Origin: Faecalicatena orotica
GTDB lineage: Bacteria > Bacillota > Clostridia > Lachnospirales > Lachnospiraceae
NCBI RefSeq assembly: GCF_003149245.1
Contig: NZ_QGDL01000001.1
Coordinates: 461,089-525,088 of the forward strand
DNA: 64,000 nucleotides
Direction: 5' to 3'
The position numbers and the translations under genes were made by a program. The notes beneath the pieces were generated by a model that worked only from the letters and a program-made list of their open reading frames with translations, searched no databases and was not told the DNA's origin. Below, piece after piece: positions 42,237 to 51,592 of this stretch (position 1 is its first letter; each line of letters begins with the position of its first letter).

Positions 42237-44581
42237 ATATCTCTCCTGTCTTCCTGTCCGTCTTCTGCCAACAGGGCTGTCTTTAATACTTCATTCATAT
42301 GTTCTGCCGGAAGAATTTCCAGTCCCTTCGTAATTTCTGAAGACAATTCTTCCACGTCTGCCACATTCTCCTTCGGGATCAGGACCGTCTTGATTCCGGC
42401 ATTCTTTGCAGCGAGCAGCTTCTCCTTCAGCCCTCCGATCGGAAGGACTCTTCCGCGCAGTGTCACTTCACCTGTCATGGCCAGATCCGCCCTTACTTTG
42501 TGGCCGGTAATCGCGGAAATCATAGCCGTTGCCATCGTAATACCCGCTGAAGGGCCGTCTTTCGGAACTGCTCCCTCCGGGATATGTACGTGGATATCAT
42601 GCTTTTCAAAGAAGTCATCTGCAATCTGGTACTCTCTGCTGACTGAGCGGATATAGCTGATGCCAGTCTGCGCGGATTCCTTCATCACATCGCCGAGCTG
42701 TCCGGTCAGCATGATGTCTCCGCTTCCCGGCATGACATTGACCTCGATCTGTAGGGTATCCCCGCCTACGCTGGTCCATGCAAGCCCCCTTACAATACCG
42801 ACTTCGTCTGTTGCATTGACCATCTGGTACGTATATTTTTCTTTTCCGAGATACTTGTGGATATTCTTCTCTGTCACCGCAATACCCTTTTTCTGTGTTG
42901 TCAGGATCTCTTTTGCCGCTTTTCGGCAGACATTTCCAATTTCCCTTTCCAGCTGTCTGACGCCGGCTTCCTTTGTGTAGTTACGTGCCATTTTCCAGAT
43001 TGCATGCTTGCTGAACGTCAGCTGTTCCGGCTTCAGGCCGTGTTTATCAAGCTGCTTTGGAATCAGGTGTTCCACTGCAATGTGCAGCTTTTCATTCTCT
43101 GTATAGCTGCTGACCTCGATGACCTCCATCCGGTCCAGAAGCGGTCTCGGGATTGTCTGAAGCGTATTCGCGGTTGTGATAAACAAAACCTCCGACAAAT
43201 CCAGCGGTACTTCTAGATAATGGTCACGGAACTTGCTGTTCTGCTCACTGTCAAGCACCTCCAAAAGTGCGGAAAATGTATCCCCCTTATAGTCTGTACT
43301 TACCTTGTCGATCTCATCCAGAAGCATGATTGGGTTCTTAGCGCCGGCAGTCTTCATCGCACTGGCTATTCTTCCCGGCATTGCCCCTACGTACGTCTTC
43401 CTGTGCCCGCGGATCTCTGCCTCGTCACGCACGCCTCCAAGAGAGATTCTTACATATGGCTTCTTCAGGGCCCTTGCCAGTGATTTTGCAATAGACGTCT
43501 TACCTGTTCCCGGCGGTCCTGCCAGACATAAGATCGGGCTTTCCCCCTTCTTCGTGAGAGATCTCACTGCGAGGAATTCCAGAATCCTCTCTTTTACCTG
43601 ATTCAGCCCGTAATGGTCCTCGTCCAGCACCTTCTGTGCAAACTCAATGTTATTACTGTCTTTTACTGCTTTATTCCAAGGCATTTCTAACAGCGTCTCG
43701 ATATAGGTCCTGATCACACCGCTCTCGGCAGGGCTGTTCAGGGAGCTTTTGAAACGGCCGATCTCCTTCTCCAGCTTTTCCTTTACTTCCTTCGGCGCCT
43801 TCAGCGCTTTTGCCGCTTTTTCAAATTCTTCTGCATCGGATATCGTTGTATCCTCGCCGAGTTCCTCACGGATTAGTTTTAACTGTTCCCTCAGAATATA
43901 TTCCCTCTGGTGTTTATCGACCCTTTCCTTTACTTTCATCTGGATCTCTTCTTTGATATCCATGATCTGGACTTCATTTACCAGTTTGAATGCAAGCGCC
44001 TCATACCGTTTCCAGAAATCCGTCTCGTTCAGGATTTCCTGCAGGTCTGTATAATAAAGGGGAGTGTTTGCAGCAATTTCATCTACAAGCTTCTTCAGTC
44101 CCTGTATCTCCAGCACCTGTGCCACAGCCTCCTTGGACATCTTTCCGTTCTTTGCCGCAAAGTCAACAAACATATCCTTCAGTCCGCGCTCCATCGCCTG
44201 TCCGTTCAGGTCCTCGGGAATCGTGATGTCAGATTCATCAATGACATCCACCTCAGCGCGCATATACGGATCCTCATACTCGATTGTGCTTAGTATGCCC
44301 CTTGTCTCTCCGGAAACAAGTACTCTTACAATATGCTTGGGCAGCTTGATGATCTGCTTGATCGTCCCCACTGTCCCCACTTCGAACAGGTCCTCCTTTT
44401 TGGGATTCTCTGTCTCTATATCCTTCTGTGTTACCATAAATATCTTCTGGTCTTCTACCATAGCCTCCTGAATAGCTGCTATGGAACGCTGGCGGCTCAC
44501 ATCAAAGTGAACAATCATCTCCGGCATAATTGTCATGCCGCGCAGCGCAACCATCGGAAGGCTTCGCCTCTCACTTTTCAT
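42233..44581 (-). CDS. lon: ATP-dependent protease La (Lon)
   Basis: This protein of 782 residues has the LonB-type substrate domain at the N-terminus (SLPMVALRGMTIMPEMIVHF), the AAA+ module (GPPGTGKTSIAKSLA, Walker B in ILLDEIDK) and the protease domain with the catalytic serine in PKDGPSAGI and a lysine in GGLKEKLLAA. It degrades damaged and regulatory cytosolic proteins. The start at 44581 has GGAGGAGACGTA before it; a longer frame to 44683 is not supported. Confidence 0.97.
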   Translation of the reverse strand: MKSERRSLPMVALRGMTIMPEMIVHFDVSRQRSIAAIQEAMVEDQKIFMVTQKDIETENPKKEDLFEVGTVGTIKQIIKLPKHIVRVLVSGETRGILSTIEYEDPYMRAEVDVIDESDITIPEDLNGQAMERGLKDMFVDFAAKNGKMSKEAVAQVLEIQGLKKLVDEIAANTPLYYTDLQEILNETDFWKRYEALAFKLVNEVQIMDIKEEIQMKVKERVDKHQREYILREQLKLIREELGEDTTISDAEEFEKAAKALKAPKEVKEKLEKEIGRFKSSLNSPAESGVIRTYIETLLEMPWNKAVKDSNNIEFAQKVLDEDHYGLNQVKERILEFLAVRSLTKKGESPILCLAGPPGTGKTSIAKSLARALKKPYVRISLGGVRDEAEIRGHRKTYVGAMPGRIASAMKTAGAKNPIMLLDEIDKVSTDYKGDTFSALLEVLDSEQNSKFRDHYLEVPLDLSEVLFITTANTLQTIPRPLLDRMEVIEVSSYTENEKLHIAVEHLIPKQLDKHGLKPEQLTFSKHAIWKMARNYTKEAGVRQLEREIGNVCRKAAKEILTTQKKGIAVTEKNIHKYLGKEKYTYQMVNATDEVGIVRGLAWTSVGGDTLQIEVNVMPGSGDIMLTGQLGDVMKESAQTGISYIRSVSREYQIADDFFEKHDIHVHIPEGAVPKDGPSAGITMATAMISAITGHKVRADLAMTGEVTLRGRVLPIGGLKEKLLAAKNAGIKTVLIPKENVADVEELSSEITKGLEILPAEHMNEVLKTALLAEDGQEDRRDI

Positions 44582-44629
44582 TACGTCTCCTCCTGCCTGT
44601 ATGTCTTTTCTTAATGTTTCAATAGCTTT

Positions 44630-44661
44630 CCGCCTTTTTATCAGACATGCTAAAAGGGCGG
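44630..44661. repeat. Hairpin in the clpX-lon intergenic region
   Basis: CCGCCTTTTTA (44630-44640) pairs with TAAAAGGGCGG (44651-44661), with one G-T pair. There is no T-run on the minus strand, so it looks more like a processing or attenuation structure between clpX and lon than a terminator. Confidence 0.5.
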
Positions 44662-44695
44662 ATACATGGTCATTCCATTGCACCCGCCCGAATCT

Positions 44696-45967
44696 TTACG
44701 CGCTCACTGAGTTCAGGAACGATCTGCGTTCTTCTCCATCGCATTCATACAATGGCCTTCCCGTTCCTTTTACTACTTCTTTTGTTATCCGGCATCCCTT
44801 GATCGTATCATCAGACGGCACCTTAAACATCGTATCCATCATGATGTTCTCCATAATCGCCCTGAGACCTCTGGCCCCGGTCTTTCTGGCAAGAGATGTC
44901 TCTGCGATTGCATACAGGGCTTCTTTATCAAATTCAAGCCTTACCCCGTCTAATTCAAGCAGTTTCTGATACTGCTTCACAATCGCACTCTTCGGTTCTG
45001 TCAGGATTCTGATCAATGCTTCCTCGTCGAGCATATCCAGTGAAACATTCACCGGCAGACGGCCTACAAGCTCCGGGATCAGGCCATATTTGACCAGATC
45101 CTGCGGAAGTACCTGATGAAGCAGTACATCTACATCATATTCATGTTTGGAAGCGATCTCCGCATTAAAACCGATTGACTTCTTGTCGAGACGTGTCTCG
45201 ATGATCTTGTCAATCCCCTCAAAAGCACCGCCGCAGATAAACAGGATATTCGTCGTGTCTATCTGGATCAGTTCCTGATGAGGATGCTTCCTGCCGCCCT
45301 GTGGCGGAACAGAAGCCACGGTTCCCTCAACAATCTTTAAAAGAGCCTGCTGTACACCTTCCCCTGATACATCACGGGTGATGGACGGGTTCTCTGATTT
45401 TCTCGTAATCTTATCAATCTCGTCTATATAAATGATTCCATGCTCCGCACGTTCAATGTCCCCGTCCGCAGCCTGAATCACCTTCAGCAGGATATTCTCA
45501 ACATCCTCGCCTACATAGCCTGCTTCCGTAAGCGCCGTCGCATCTGCGATGGCAAACGGCACATTCAGAATCTTGGCCAGTGTCTGGGCAAGCAGCGTTT
45601 TACCGCAGCCGGTCGGTCCCAGCATCAATATATTACTCTTCTGCAGTTCAACCCCTAAGTCCTGTTCTGCCATAATCCGCTTGTAATGATTATATACAGC
45701 GACTGAAAGTACCTTTTTGGCTTCATCCTGTCCGATCACATATTCATCAAGGAATGTCTTCATCTCTTCCGGTGTCAGAAGATTGATGTCATCGAACTCT
45801 TTTCTTTCGTCATATTCGAATTCTTCCTCAATAATCTCAGCACACACATCGATGCATTCGTCGCAGATATATGCTCCGTTAGGGCCCGCAATCAGCTTGC
45901 GGACCTGTGACTGGGTCTTATTGCAGAAGGAACATCTTACTGTATCATCACTTACTTTTCCTGCCAT
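44696..45967 (-). CDS. clpX: ClpX ATPase subunit of the ClpXP protease
   Basis: This 423-residue protein has the N-terminal zinc-binding domain (CSFCNKTQ and CDECIDVC), Walker [16 protein letters not shown], Walker [10 protein letters not shown] and the pore region GYVG. It unfolds substrates and feeds them to ClpP. The ATG at 45967 (MAGKVSDD) follows GAGGTG; a GTG at 45979 is within that site. It is encoded 24 bp after clpP. Confidence 0.97.
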   Translation of the reverse strand: MAGKVSDDTVRCSFCNKTQSQVRKLIAGPNGAYICDECIDVCAEIIEEEFEYDERKEFDDINLLTPEEMKTFLDEYVIGQDEAKKVLSVAVYNHYKRIMAEQDLGVELQKSNILMLGPTGCGKTLLAQTLAKILNVPFAIADATALTEAGYVGEDVENILLKVIQAADGDIERAEHGIIYIDEIDKITRKSENPSITRDVSGEGVQQALLKIVEGTVASVPPQGGRKHPHQELIQIDTTNILFICGGAFEGIDKIIETRLDKKSIGFNAEIASKHEYDVDVLLHQVLPQDLVKYGLIPELVGRLPVNVSLDMLDEEALIRILTEPKSAIVKQYQKLLELDGVRLEFDKEALYAIAETSLARKTGARGLRAIMENIMMDTMFKVPSDDTIKGCRITKEVVKGTGRPLYECDGEERRSFLNSVSA

Positions 45968-45991
45968 ATTACATTTCACCTCATATTGCCA

Positions 45992-46573
45992 TTAGTGTCT
46001 GGCAAGTATTTCATCAATTAATCCATATTCCTTTGCCTCTTGGGCGGACATAAAGTTATCTCTCTCTGTATCGCGCCTGATCACTTCCAGGCTCTGTCCT
46101 GTATTCTCTGCCAGAATCGTGTTCAATTTTTCACGGGTCTTCAGGATATGCTCTGCAACAATCTTGATTTCTGTAGCCTGACCCTGTGCACCGCCTGAAG
46201 GCTGGTGGATCATAATCTCTGCATTCGGAAGTGCAAAGCGTTTGCCCTTCTGGCCGCCTGAAAGCAGGAATGCCCCCATGCTGGCCGCCATTCCGACACA
46301 TACTGTAGATACATCGCACTTGATGTACTGCATTGTATCATAAATCCCCATGCCTGCTGTTACAGAACCTCCCGGACTGTTTATATACAGCTGTATATCC
46401 TTATCCGGATCATCTGCCTCGAGGAAAAGAAGCTGTGCAATAATGACACTTGCTGAAACATCATTCACTTCTTCTCCAAGGAATATAATTCTCTCTTTTA
46501 ATAATCTTGAATAAATGTCGTAGGAGCGTTCTCCACGGCTCGTCTGTTCAATGACGTAAGGTACTAAACTCAT
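45992..46573 (-). CDS. clpP: ClpP serine protease subunit
   Basis: This 193-residue protein has the catalytic triad S98 (GMAASMG), H123 (MIHQPSGG) and D172 (DTERDNF) and the family length. It forms the proteolytic barrel used by ClpX, encoded next. TAGGAGGG precedes the ATG. Confidence 0.98.
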   Translation of the reverse strand: MSLVPYVIEQTSRGERSYDIYSRLLKERIIFLGEEVNDVSASVIIAQLLFLEADDPDKDIQLYINSPGGSVTAGMGIYDTMQYIKCDVSTVCVGMAASMGAFLLSGGQKGKRFALPNAEIMIHQPSGGAQGQATEIKIVAEHILKTREKLNTILAENTGQSLEVIRRDTERDNFMSAQEAKEYGLIDEILARH

Positions 46574-46669
46574 CGATGTCCCTCCTAATTAATTTGAATC
46601 AAATCTGCCACACCTGTGCAGCAGTCTCACCGGGTTATCTCCCCTCAAACCTGAATTCCGTTAAAAGGA

Positions 46670-47956
46670 TTATGCCTCAACTGCTGCCTCGGCAATCAGT
46701 GTAACTGCTTCCTGTACAGCGATGTCTTCCTTCATCTGGTTCTTCTCATTCTCTCCCATAAACTCTTTCAGTTTATCAACTTCCATCTGGTATGACTCAG
46801 CCATCTTCTGGAGTTCTTCTTCCAGACGTTCATCTGATACTTCAATGTTCTCAGCTTTTACAACAGCCTCAAGTACAAGTCTTGTCTTGATGCGTTTCTC
46901 AGCCTGTGGCTTCAGTTCTTCCATCATCTTCTCTTCTGTCATTCCTGTGAACTGGAAGTACTGCTCAACAGACAGGCCCTGCTGCTGGATACGGCGTGCA
47001 AAGTCATCTGCCATCTGTCTTACCTGCATATCAATCATAGCTTCCGGAATGTCCATCTGTGCATTCTCGATCGCTTTATCTACTGCCTGGTTCTCTTTTT
47101 GTTCTTTTCCTTCACGCTCTTTGCGCTCTTTGATGTTCTTCTTTACTTCTGCCTTGTAATCATCCAGTGTCTCGCACTCAGATACTTCAGATGCAAATTC
47201 ATCATCTAATTCAGGCATCTCTTTTGCCTTAATAGAATGTACGGTACATTTGAAAACAGCTTCTTTCCCTGCCAGTTCTTTTGCCTGGTAATCTTCCGGG
47301 AATGTCACCTTTACTTCTGTTTCCTTGTCAATCTCAGCGCCGATCAGCTGCTCTTCGAATCCCGGGATAAAAGAACCGGAACCGATTGTCAGCGGGTAAT
47401 CCTCACCCTTTCCGCCTTCGAATGCTTCTCCGTCAACGAATCCCTCAAAGTCCAGTGTTACCTGATCCTTGTCTTCAACTGCACGGTCTGTTACATCAAC
47501 AGTTCTTGCATTGCGTTCGCGTTCTTTCTCGATCTCTTCGTCAACTTCTTTTGCTGTAACCCTTGTAGATACCTTATCTACTGTCAGTCCTTTATATTCA
47601 CCAAGAGTCACTTCCGGCTTCACTGCTACTTCTGCTGTGAAGATAAACGGCTTGCCCTTCTCTAACTGGACAACGTCGATCTGAGGCTGGGAAACCAGCT
47701 CCAGTTCACACTCGTCATAAGCTTTTGAGTATGCTTCCGGGATCATCTTGTTGGCTGCTTCATCATAGAACACTTCCGGTCCGTACATCTTCTCAATCAT
47801 CTGTCTCGGGACTTTCCCTTTACGGAACCCAGGCAAGTTAATCTGCTTGCGCTGTTTTAAGTATGCTGCCTGGAGTGCTTTCTCCACATCTTCTGCCGGA
47901 ACTTCGATTGTAAGTTTCGCCATATTATGTTCTAAATTCTCTACCTGTAAACTCAT
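46670..47956 (-). CDS. tig: Trigger factor (ribosome-associated chaperone and prolyl isomerase)
   Basis: This 428-residue protein has the ribosome-binding N-terminal domain with GFRKGKVPRQMIEKMYG, a central FKBP-type PPIase domain (~150-245; VTLDFEGFVDGEAFEGG) and the acidic helical C-terminal chaperone domain. It is the first gene of the tig-clpP-clpX-lon-ysxC block. AAGGAGG lies before the ATG. Confidence 0.97.
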   Translation of the reverse strand: MSLQVENLEHNMAKLTIEVPAEDVEKALQAAYLKQRKQINLPGFRKGKVPRQMIEKMYGPEVFYDEAANKMIPEAYSKAYDECELELVSQPQIDVVQLEKGKPFIFTAEVAVKPEVTLGEYKGLTVDKVSTRVTAKEVDEEIEKERERNARTVDVTDRAVEDKDQVTLDFEGFVDGEAFEGGKGEDYPLTIGSGSFIPGFEEQLIGAEIDKETEVKVTFPEDYQAKELAGKEAVFKCTVHSIKAKEMPELDDEFASEVSECETLDDYKAEVKKNIKERKEREGKEQKENQAVDKAIENAQMDIPEAMIDMQVRQMADDFARRIQQQGLSVEQYFQFTGMTEEKMMEELKPQAEKRIKTRLVLEAVVKAENIEVSDERLEEELQKMAESYQMEVDKLKEFMGENEKNQMKEDIAVQEAVTLIAEAAVEA

Positions 47957-48233
47957 TTTTTATTTTCCTCCTTGATTCGTACCATTCAAACGCTAATCCG
48001 TATCTTCCAGAATTTCTTCTTCTGAAAATATACCCTCGCAGTCATTGAAACAGTATAGCACATAAGTTCGTAAATTTCCAGTACTTTTTACGGGTTCTTG
48101 GGCTTTTTAAGGCTCCTTATGCTATTTTACTTTCATATCTGTCACTTTTTTGTCATGATTCTGCTGTTTTACACTGGCATCCGTCTTTTTTTACGGCAGA
48201 TACCGGCGTCTTTATATGCTATGCCGTGCTTTT
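47957..48233. other. Intergenic region upstream of tig
   Basis: The region holds no gene. A minus-strand promoter for tig is visible at 48052-48080. The rest is T-rich on the plus strand with short inverted segments and no clear terminator for the DJ-1 gene. Confidence 0.5.
48052..48080 (-). promoter_or_regulatory. Promoter of tig
   Basis: On the minus strand the extended -10 TG-C-TATACT (48060-48052) is preceded at 17 bases by TGGAAA (48080-48075). No CtsR or HrcA-type operator is seen around it. Confidence 0.5.
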
Positions 48234-48782
48234 TTATGCATATATGACTGATTCACTTACTTCATCTGCTTTCTCCTGTCCGCATAGTATGGAGATCAGC
48301 GTGAGTGCAAAAGGAATGGCAGTCCCCATCCCACGGCTTGTTATAATATGACCATCCACTGCCACAGATTCTCTCACCACATCCGCACCTGTGAGTGTCC
48401 CCTCCATAGAAGGATAGGAGCATGCGGTACGGCCTTTCAGGAATCCCAATGCCCCAAGTATGCTCGGTGCGGCACAAATAGCTGCGATATATGCCTGTTT
48501 CTCATAAAATTCTTTCAGCAGCTCTTCGAGTCCTGCGTGTTCCTGCAGGTGAACCGTTCCCGGCATCCCGCCCGGAAGTACAAGCATATCCACGTCGGAA
48601 AAATCCATATTCCCAAACAGTACATCCGCATTCACACCAATCCCGTGGGCGCCATGTATAACGAGGCTGCCTGATACAGATACTGTATCCACATGCACTC
48701 CCGCCCTTCTCAGTAAATCAACAACCGTAAGACCTTCAATCTCTTCAAAACCATCTGCAAGAAAAACACTGACACGCTTCAT
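48234..48782 (-). CDS. DJ-1/PfpI family protein (YajL/ThiJ-like)
   Basis: This 182-residue protein has the DJ-1 motifs LADGFEEIEG near the N-terminus and the conserved cysteine in AAICAAPSILG, with a histidine pair in the fold. Members act as glyoxalases, deglycases or oxidative-stress proteins. A GGAGGAG site precedes the ATG at 48782; a longer frame to 48869 is not supported. It is a single gene divergent from the CYTH gene. Confidence 0.9.
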   Translation of the reverse strand: MKRVSVFLADGFEEIEGLTVVDLLRRAGVHVDTVSVSGSLVIHGAHGIGVNADVLFGNMDFSDVDMLVLPGGMPGTVHLQEHAGLEELLKEFYEKQAYIAAICAAPSILGALGFLKGRTACSYPSMEGTLTGADVVRESVAVDGHIITSRGMGTAIPFALTLISILCGQEKADEVSESVIYA

Positions 48783-48989
48783 TATAAAAACTCCTCCTTT
48801 GACGACCAAGATAAATGGGCTTTGATACCTACTGAACAACAGTGTAACAAAAGCAGGGAGAAAATGCAATTACCGGTGTTTAAAAATGCAGCGGGCCAAT
48901 GATTTACTTTTAGGCGGCAGTGTATTATGATGAAGCTGTATAAATCTGGAAACTACAGATAAAATAATTTTTAGGAAAGGATTATTATA

Positions 48990-49442
48990 ATGGAAATTGA
49001 ACGCAAGTATTTAATAGAAGAAAAGGACCTCCCCTCCGGATTTTCCTCATATCCCTGCCGGCATATTGAGCAGGGATATCTCTGCCGGGAACCTGTCGTG
49101 AGGGTACGGCGGGATAATGATCGCTATTTCCTCACTTACAAGTCCAAGGGGCACATGGTCCGGGAGGAGTATAATCTCCCCCTTACAGCTGAGGCTTATG
49201 AACATCTTAAGGAAAAGACCGACGGACGGCTGATCATAAAGGACCGTTATATGATTCCACTGGAAGGAGATCTTACAATCGAATTGGATATCTTTGGCGG
49301 GGATCTGGCCCCCCTGATTCTGGCGGAAGTAGAATTTCCAGATACTGAATCAGCAGAAACCTTCCAACCGCCTTTGTGGTTCGGGGAGGATGTCACATTC
49401 TCTTCCCAGTATCATAACAGCACGCTTAGCATTTGCAACTAA
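48990..49442 (+). CDS. CYTH domain protein (triphosphate tunnel metalloenzyme family)
   Basis: This 150-residue protein starts MEIERKYLI, the ExExK signature of the CYTH family, and keeps the RVRRD, KSKG and ELDIFGG tunnel residues. Bacterial members hydrolyse tripolyphosphate or thiamine triphosphate, or make cAMP; short forms like this are usually phosphatases. AGGAAAGGA lies before the ATG. It is 110 bp upstream of an XRE regulator in the same direction. Confidence 0.9.
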   Translation: MEIERKYLIEEKDLPSGFSSYPCRHIEQGYLCREPVVRVRRDNDRYFLTYKSKGHMVREEYNLPLTAEAYEHLKEKTDGRLIIKDRYMIPLEGDLTIELDIFGGDLAPLILAEVEFPDTESAETFQPPLWFGEDVTFSSQYHNSTLSICN

Positions 49443-49486
49443 ACGTGGCATTGTGGCATTTTGATTCGTTTTGCGGCATAGAATAT

Positions 49487-49542
49487 CCATTTACAGGGAA
49501 ACGTTATATAATTTACAAAGAATTTTCAATCCCTGTAAATGG
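49487..49542. repeat. 13-bp perfect inverted repeat flanking the XRE gene promoter
   Basis: CCATTTACAGGGA (49487-49499) and TCCCTGTAAATGG (49530-49542) are perfect inverted copies with a 30-base spacer. A TATAAT (49507-49512) lies in the spacer, and the right copy runs into the GGAGG ribosome site. The layout suits two half-sites for an autoregulatory XRE protein. Confidence 0.65.
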
Positions 49543-49552
49543 AGGTGCGGCT

Positions 49553-49933
49553 TTGGCAAACATACAGCTTGTTAAAAACATGAAGACACTGAGAAAAAAA
49601 TACAATCTTACACAGCAGGAGCTTGCTGACCGCCTCAATATCTCCAGACAGGCGTACTCCAATTATGAAACGAATAAACGGGAACCTGAGATGAGTATCG
49701 TCATACGGTTTGCAGAACTTTTCCATGTTTCCTTAGATATGCTGTTCCTTCAGACGATCTCGCCTTACGATGACGATATTATCCGTGAGCGAAAAGGTCC
49801 CTACATAACGGCAACTGAAGCTGATACGAAGGATACACTCTATCTGACTTCCGGGGAAGTCGATGTGATACTGAAATACAGACAATTGACAAGCGATAAC
49901 AAGAGGCTTGTAGATAAAATTCTGGAAAATTAG
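49553..49933 (+). CDS. XRE-family helix-turn-helix regulator
   Basis: This 127-residue protein has an N-terminal XRE/Cro domain (MKTLRKKYNLTQQELADRLN, then ISRQAYSNYETNKREPEMS) and a short C-terminal tail (~75-127) with LTSGEVDVILKYRQLTSDNK, possibly helical. The start is a TTG at 49553, 8 bases after GGAGG. The inverted repeat around its promoter suggests autorepression. Its other targets are unknown; the CYTH gene upstream is the nearest candidate. Confidence 0.88.
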   Translation: MANIQLVKNMKTLRKKYNLTQQELADRLNISRQAYSNYETNKREPEMSIVIRFAELFHVSLDMLFLQTISPYDDDIIRERKGPYITATEADTKDTLYLTSGEVDVILKYRQLTSDNKRLVDKILEN

Positions 49934-49934
49934 A

Positions 49935-51386
49935 CTATTCCTGTATTCCTTTTACAAGTTCCAGAGTAAACCAGAATTCCACGCCGTCTTCCTTGTTCTG
50001 CGCCCCATATTCTCCGCCAAGTGTCTCCATAATCGTCTTTACAATAGCCAGTCCTATTCCCGCATGGCCGGCATCCCGGGTGCGCGCCCTGTCCTGTTTG
50101 TAAAACTCAATCCAGATATCCTCTAATTCACTCTCCGGTATCCGGCTGCCGGTATTAAATATGGATACACGGATGAAATCTCCAGCATTTTCTGCCTGAA
50201 TCCGGATTTCCTTCTCTCCTTCTGCATATTGGATTGCATTGGACAAATATTGCCGGACTACCTCTTCCACCTTATCCGGATCACTTCTCACATACACAGG
50301 CCCATCCGGAGCAAAAAGAATCTTTGCCTCCCTTATGGCAGCCTCCGGACCCTGTTCTGCTATCGCTTTATAGACAAGTCCTGCCACATCAAATGTCTCA
50401 TATTTTATGTCATCATGTTCCAGCTGGTTCATCTGAAACAGACGTTTCAGTATACGGTCAGTCTTTTGCACCTCGTCTGCTATGATCTCACAGTACATAT
50501 CACAGGCTTCCGGGTCCTCTTTTACAAGCGCTGAAATCCCTTCTGTATAACCCTGGATCAATGCCAGCGGAGTTTTCAATTCGTGGGAAATATCCGTGAC
50601 CAGACGCCTCCTGCGCTCTTCTTCCTGCGTTTTAAACATCAGATATTCCTGAAGCTTAATATTTGATTCTCTCAGTTGTTCCAGCGTCTTCTTCAGGGTC
50701 CCCGTCATCCTGTTCAGATTCTCCCCGAGTACATCTAGTTCATTATTGCATTGTCCGAGGTACATCCGTTCAAAATCCAGAGATGCCGCATGCTGTGACA
50801 CGTCAACAAGTTCCATAATCGGCTGTGTCTTAACCTTCAGAACTTTATTAATAAAGATTAGGCTGAGCAGGCAGATAACACCGCCCACAGCAATATAAAA
50901 CCGGTTGGCAAGAGACACGCTTTCCCTCATACTCTCAAGCGGGCTCTGAATAATCACACATCTTCCATCACGCAGCCCGATTAGCTGCAGATAACCGTCA
51001 TGAACCGCGCTGCGGTTCATCTCAATCACATACTCAGCCTTCTGAAATACCGCCTGTCTGCCAGGTACATTCTCAGCCACATCCATGAGCTTTTCCGGGT
51101 CCCGGGAATATCCTACAAAGTTATGGTCACCCTCCTGCCCCGCGGTAATGATGATCCACGACAGGTTCCCACTCTCTGAATCCTGATAAATCCCTTCCGG
51201 TACCGAATCCCCCTCAATTTTTGTTAATTTACTGTACATCCCCTTTAGAGCCGCCTTTTTCTGGAAGATATAAATATCTTCCAGAAACAAGAAAGACATC
51301 CCGGCACTCAGTCCCACTAAAACCACAATCACACCCAGAATCAGAAACAGAACCTGCCTCTTAAACCGCCCTCGTATCCGTCCCAT
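49935..51386 (-). CDS. Membrane sensor histidine kinase without an adjacent response regulator
   Basis: This 483-residue kinase has membrane helices at ~10-34 and ~162-182 that enclose a ~125-residue extracytoplasmic sensor, a HAMP-like linker (~185-240), HisKA with SHELKTPLALIQGYTEG (H ~269) and a HATPase with NAIQY, GHAGIGLAIVK. In the HATPase the N box reads YLSNAIQYA and the D box is weak (FNTGSRIP in place of DNG). The domain order is that of BaeS/YycG-type kinases. No response regulator gene is next to it: the convergent XRE gene ends 2 bp away and lysC lies upstream. Confidence 0.9.
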   Translation of the reverse strand: MGRIRGRFKRQVLFLILGVIVVLVGLSAGMSFLFLEDIYIFQKKAALKGMYSKLTKIEGDSVPEGIYQDSESGNLSWIIITAGQEGDHNFVGYSRDPEKLMDVAENVPGRQAVFQKAEYVIEMNRSAVHDGYLQLIGLRDGRCVIIQSPLESMRESVSLANRFYIAVGGVICLLSLIFINKVLKVKTQPIMELVDVSQHAASLDFERMYLGQCNNELDVLGENLNRMTGTLKKTLEQLRESNIKLQEYLMFKTQEEERRRRLVTDISHELKTPLALIQGYTEGISALVKEDPEACDMYCEIIADEVQKTDRILKRLFQMNQLEHDDIKYETFDVAGLVYKAIAEQGPEAAIREAKILFAPDGPVYVRSDPDKVEEVVRQYLSNAIQYAEGEKEIRIQAENAGDFIRVSIFNTGSRIPESELEDIWIEFYKQDRARTRDAGHAGIGLAIVKTIMETLGGEYGAQNKEDGVEFWFTLELVKGIQE

Positions 51387-51410
51387 ACACCATCAACCCT
51401 TATCCTAAAA

Positions 51411-51416
51411 ATTATA
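51411..51416 (-). promoter_or_regulatory. -10 element of the orphan kinase gene
   Basis: A perfect minus-strand TATAAT (51416-51411) lies 24 bases before the kinase start codon. A convincing -35 is not visible. Confidence 0.35.
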
Positions 51417-51531
51417 GAATCACATGCCGTCCTGACAGCATCCTCAAGTTATCTGGTTTAACAATACCAAAACATTGTGTTCAATCCATGTAAATTCTGT
51501 GACGGGGTTCCTGTACGCCGCTGCAATGCGC

Positions 51532-51573
51532 AAAAATCGCCGGGGTTCCCTTAAGTAGGTACTCCCGGCGATT
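51532..51573 (-). terminator. Terminator of the hom-apgM-lysC operon
   Basis: Minus-strand AATCGCCGGG (51573-51564) pairs with CCCGGCGATT (51544-51535), followed by TTTTTGC. It lies 20 bases after the lysC stop. Confidence 0.85.
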
Positions 51574-51592
51574 CGCTCTTAACATTTTCCAA

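Noticed and set aside
49487-49542. RNA hairpin that hides the XRE ribosome site
   Set aside because: The TATAAT lies between the arms, so the left arm is probably not transcribed from that promoter; a DNA operator is more likely, though not proven.
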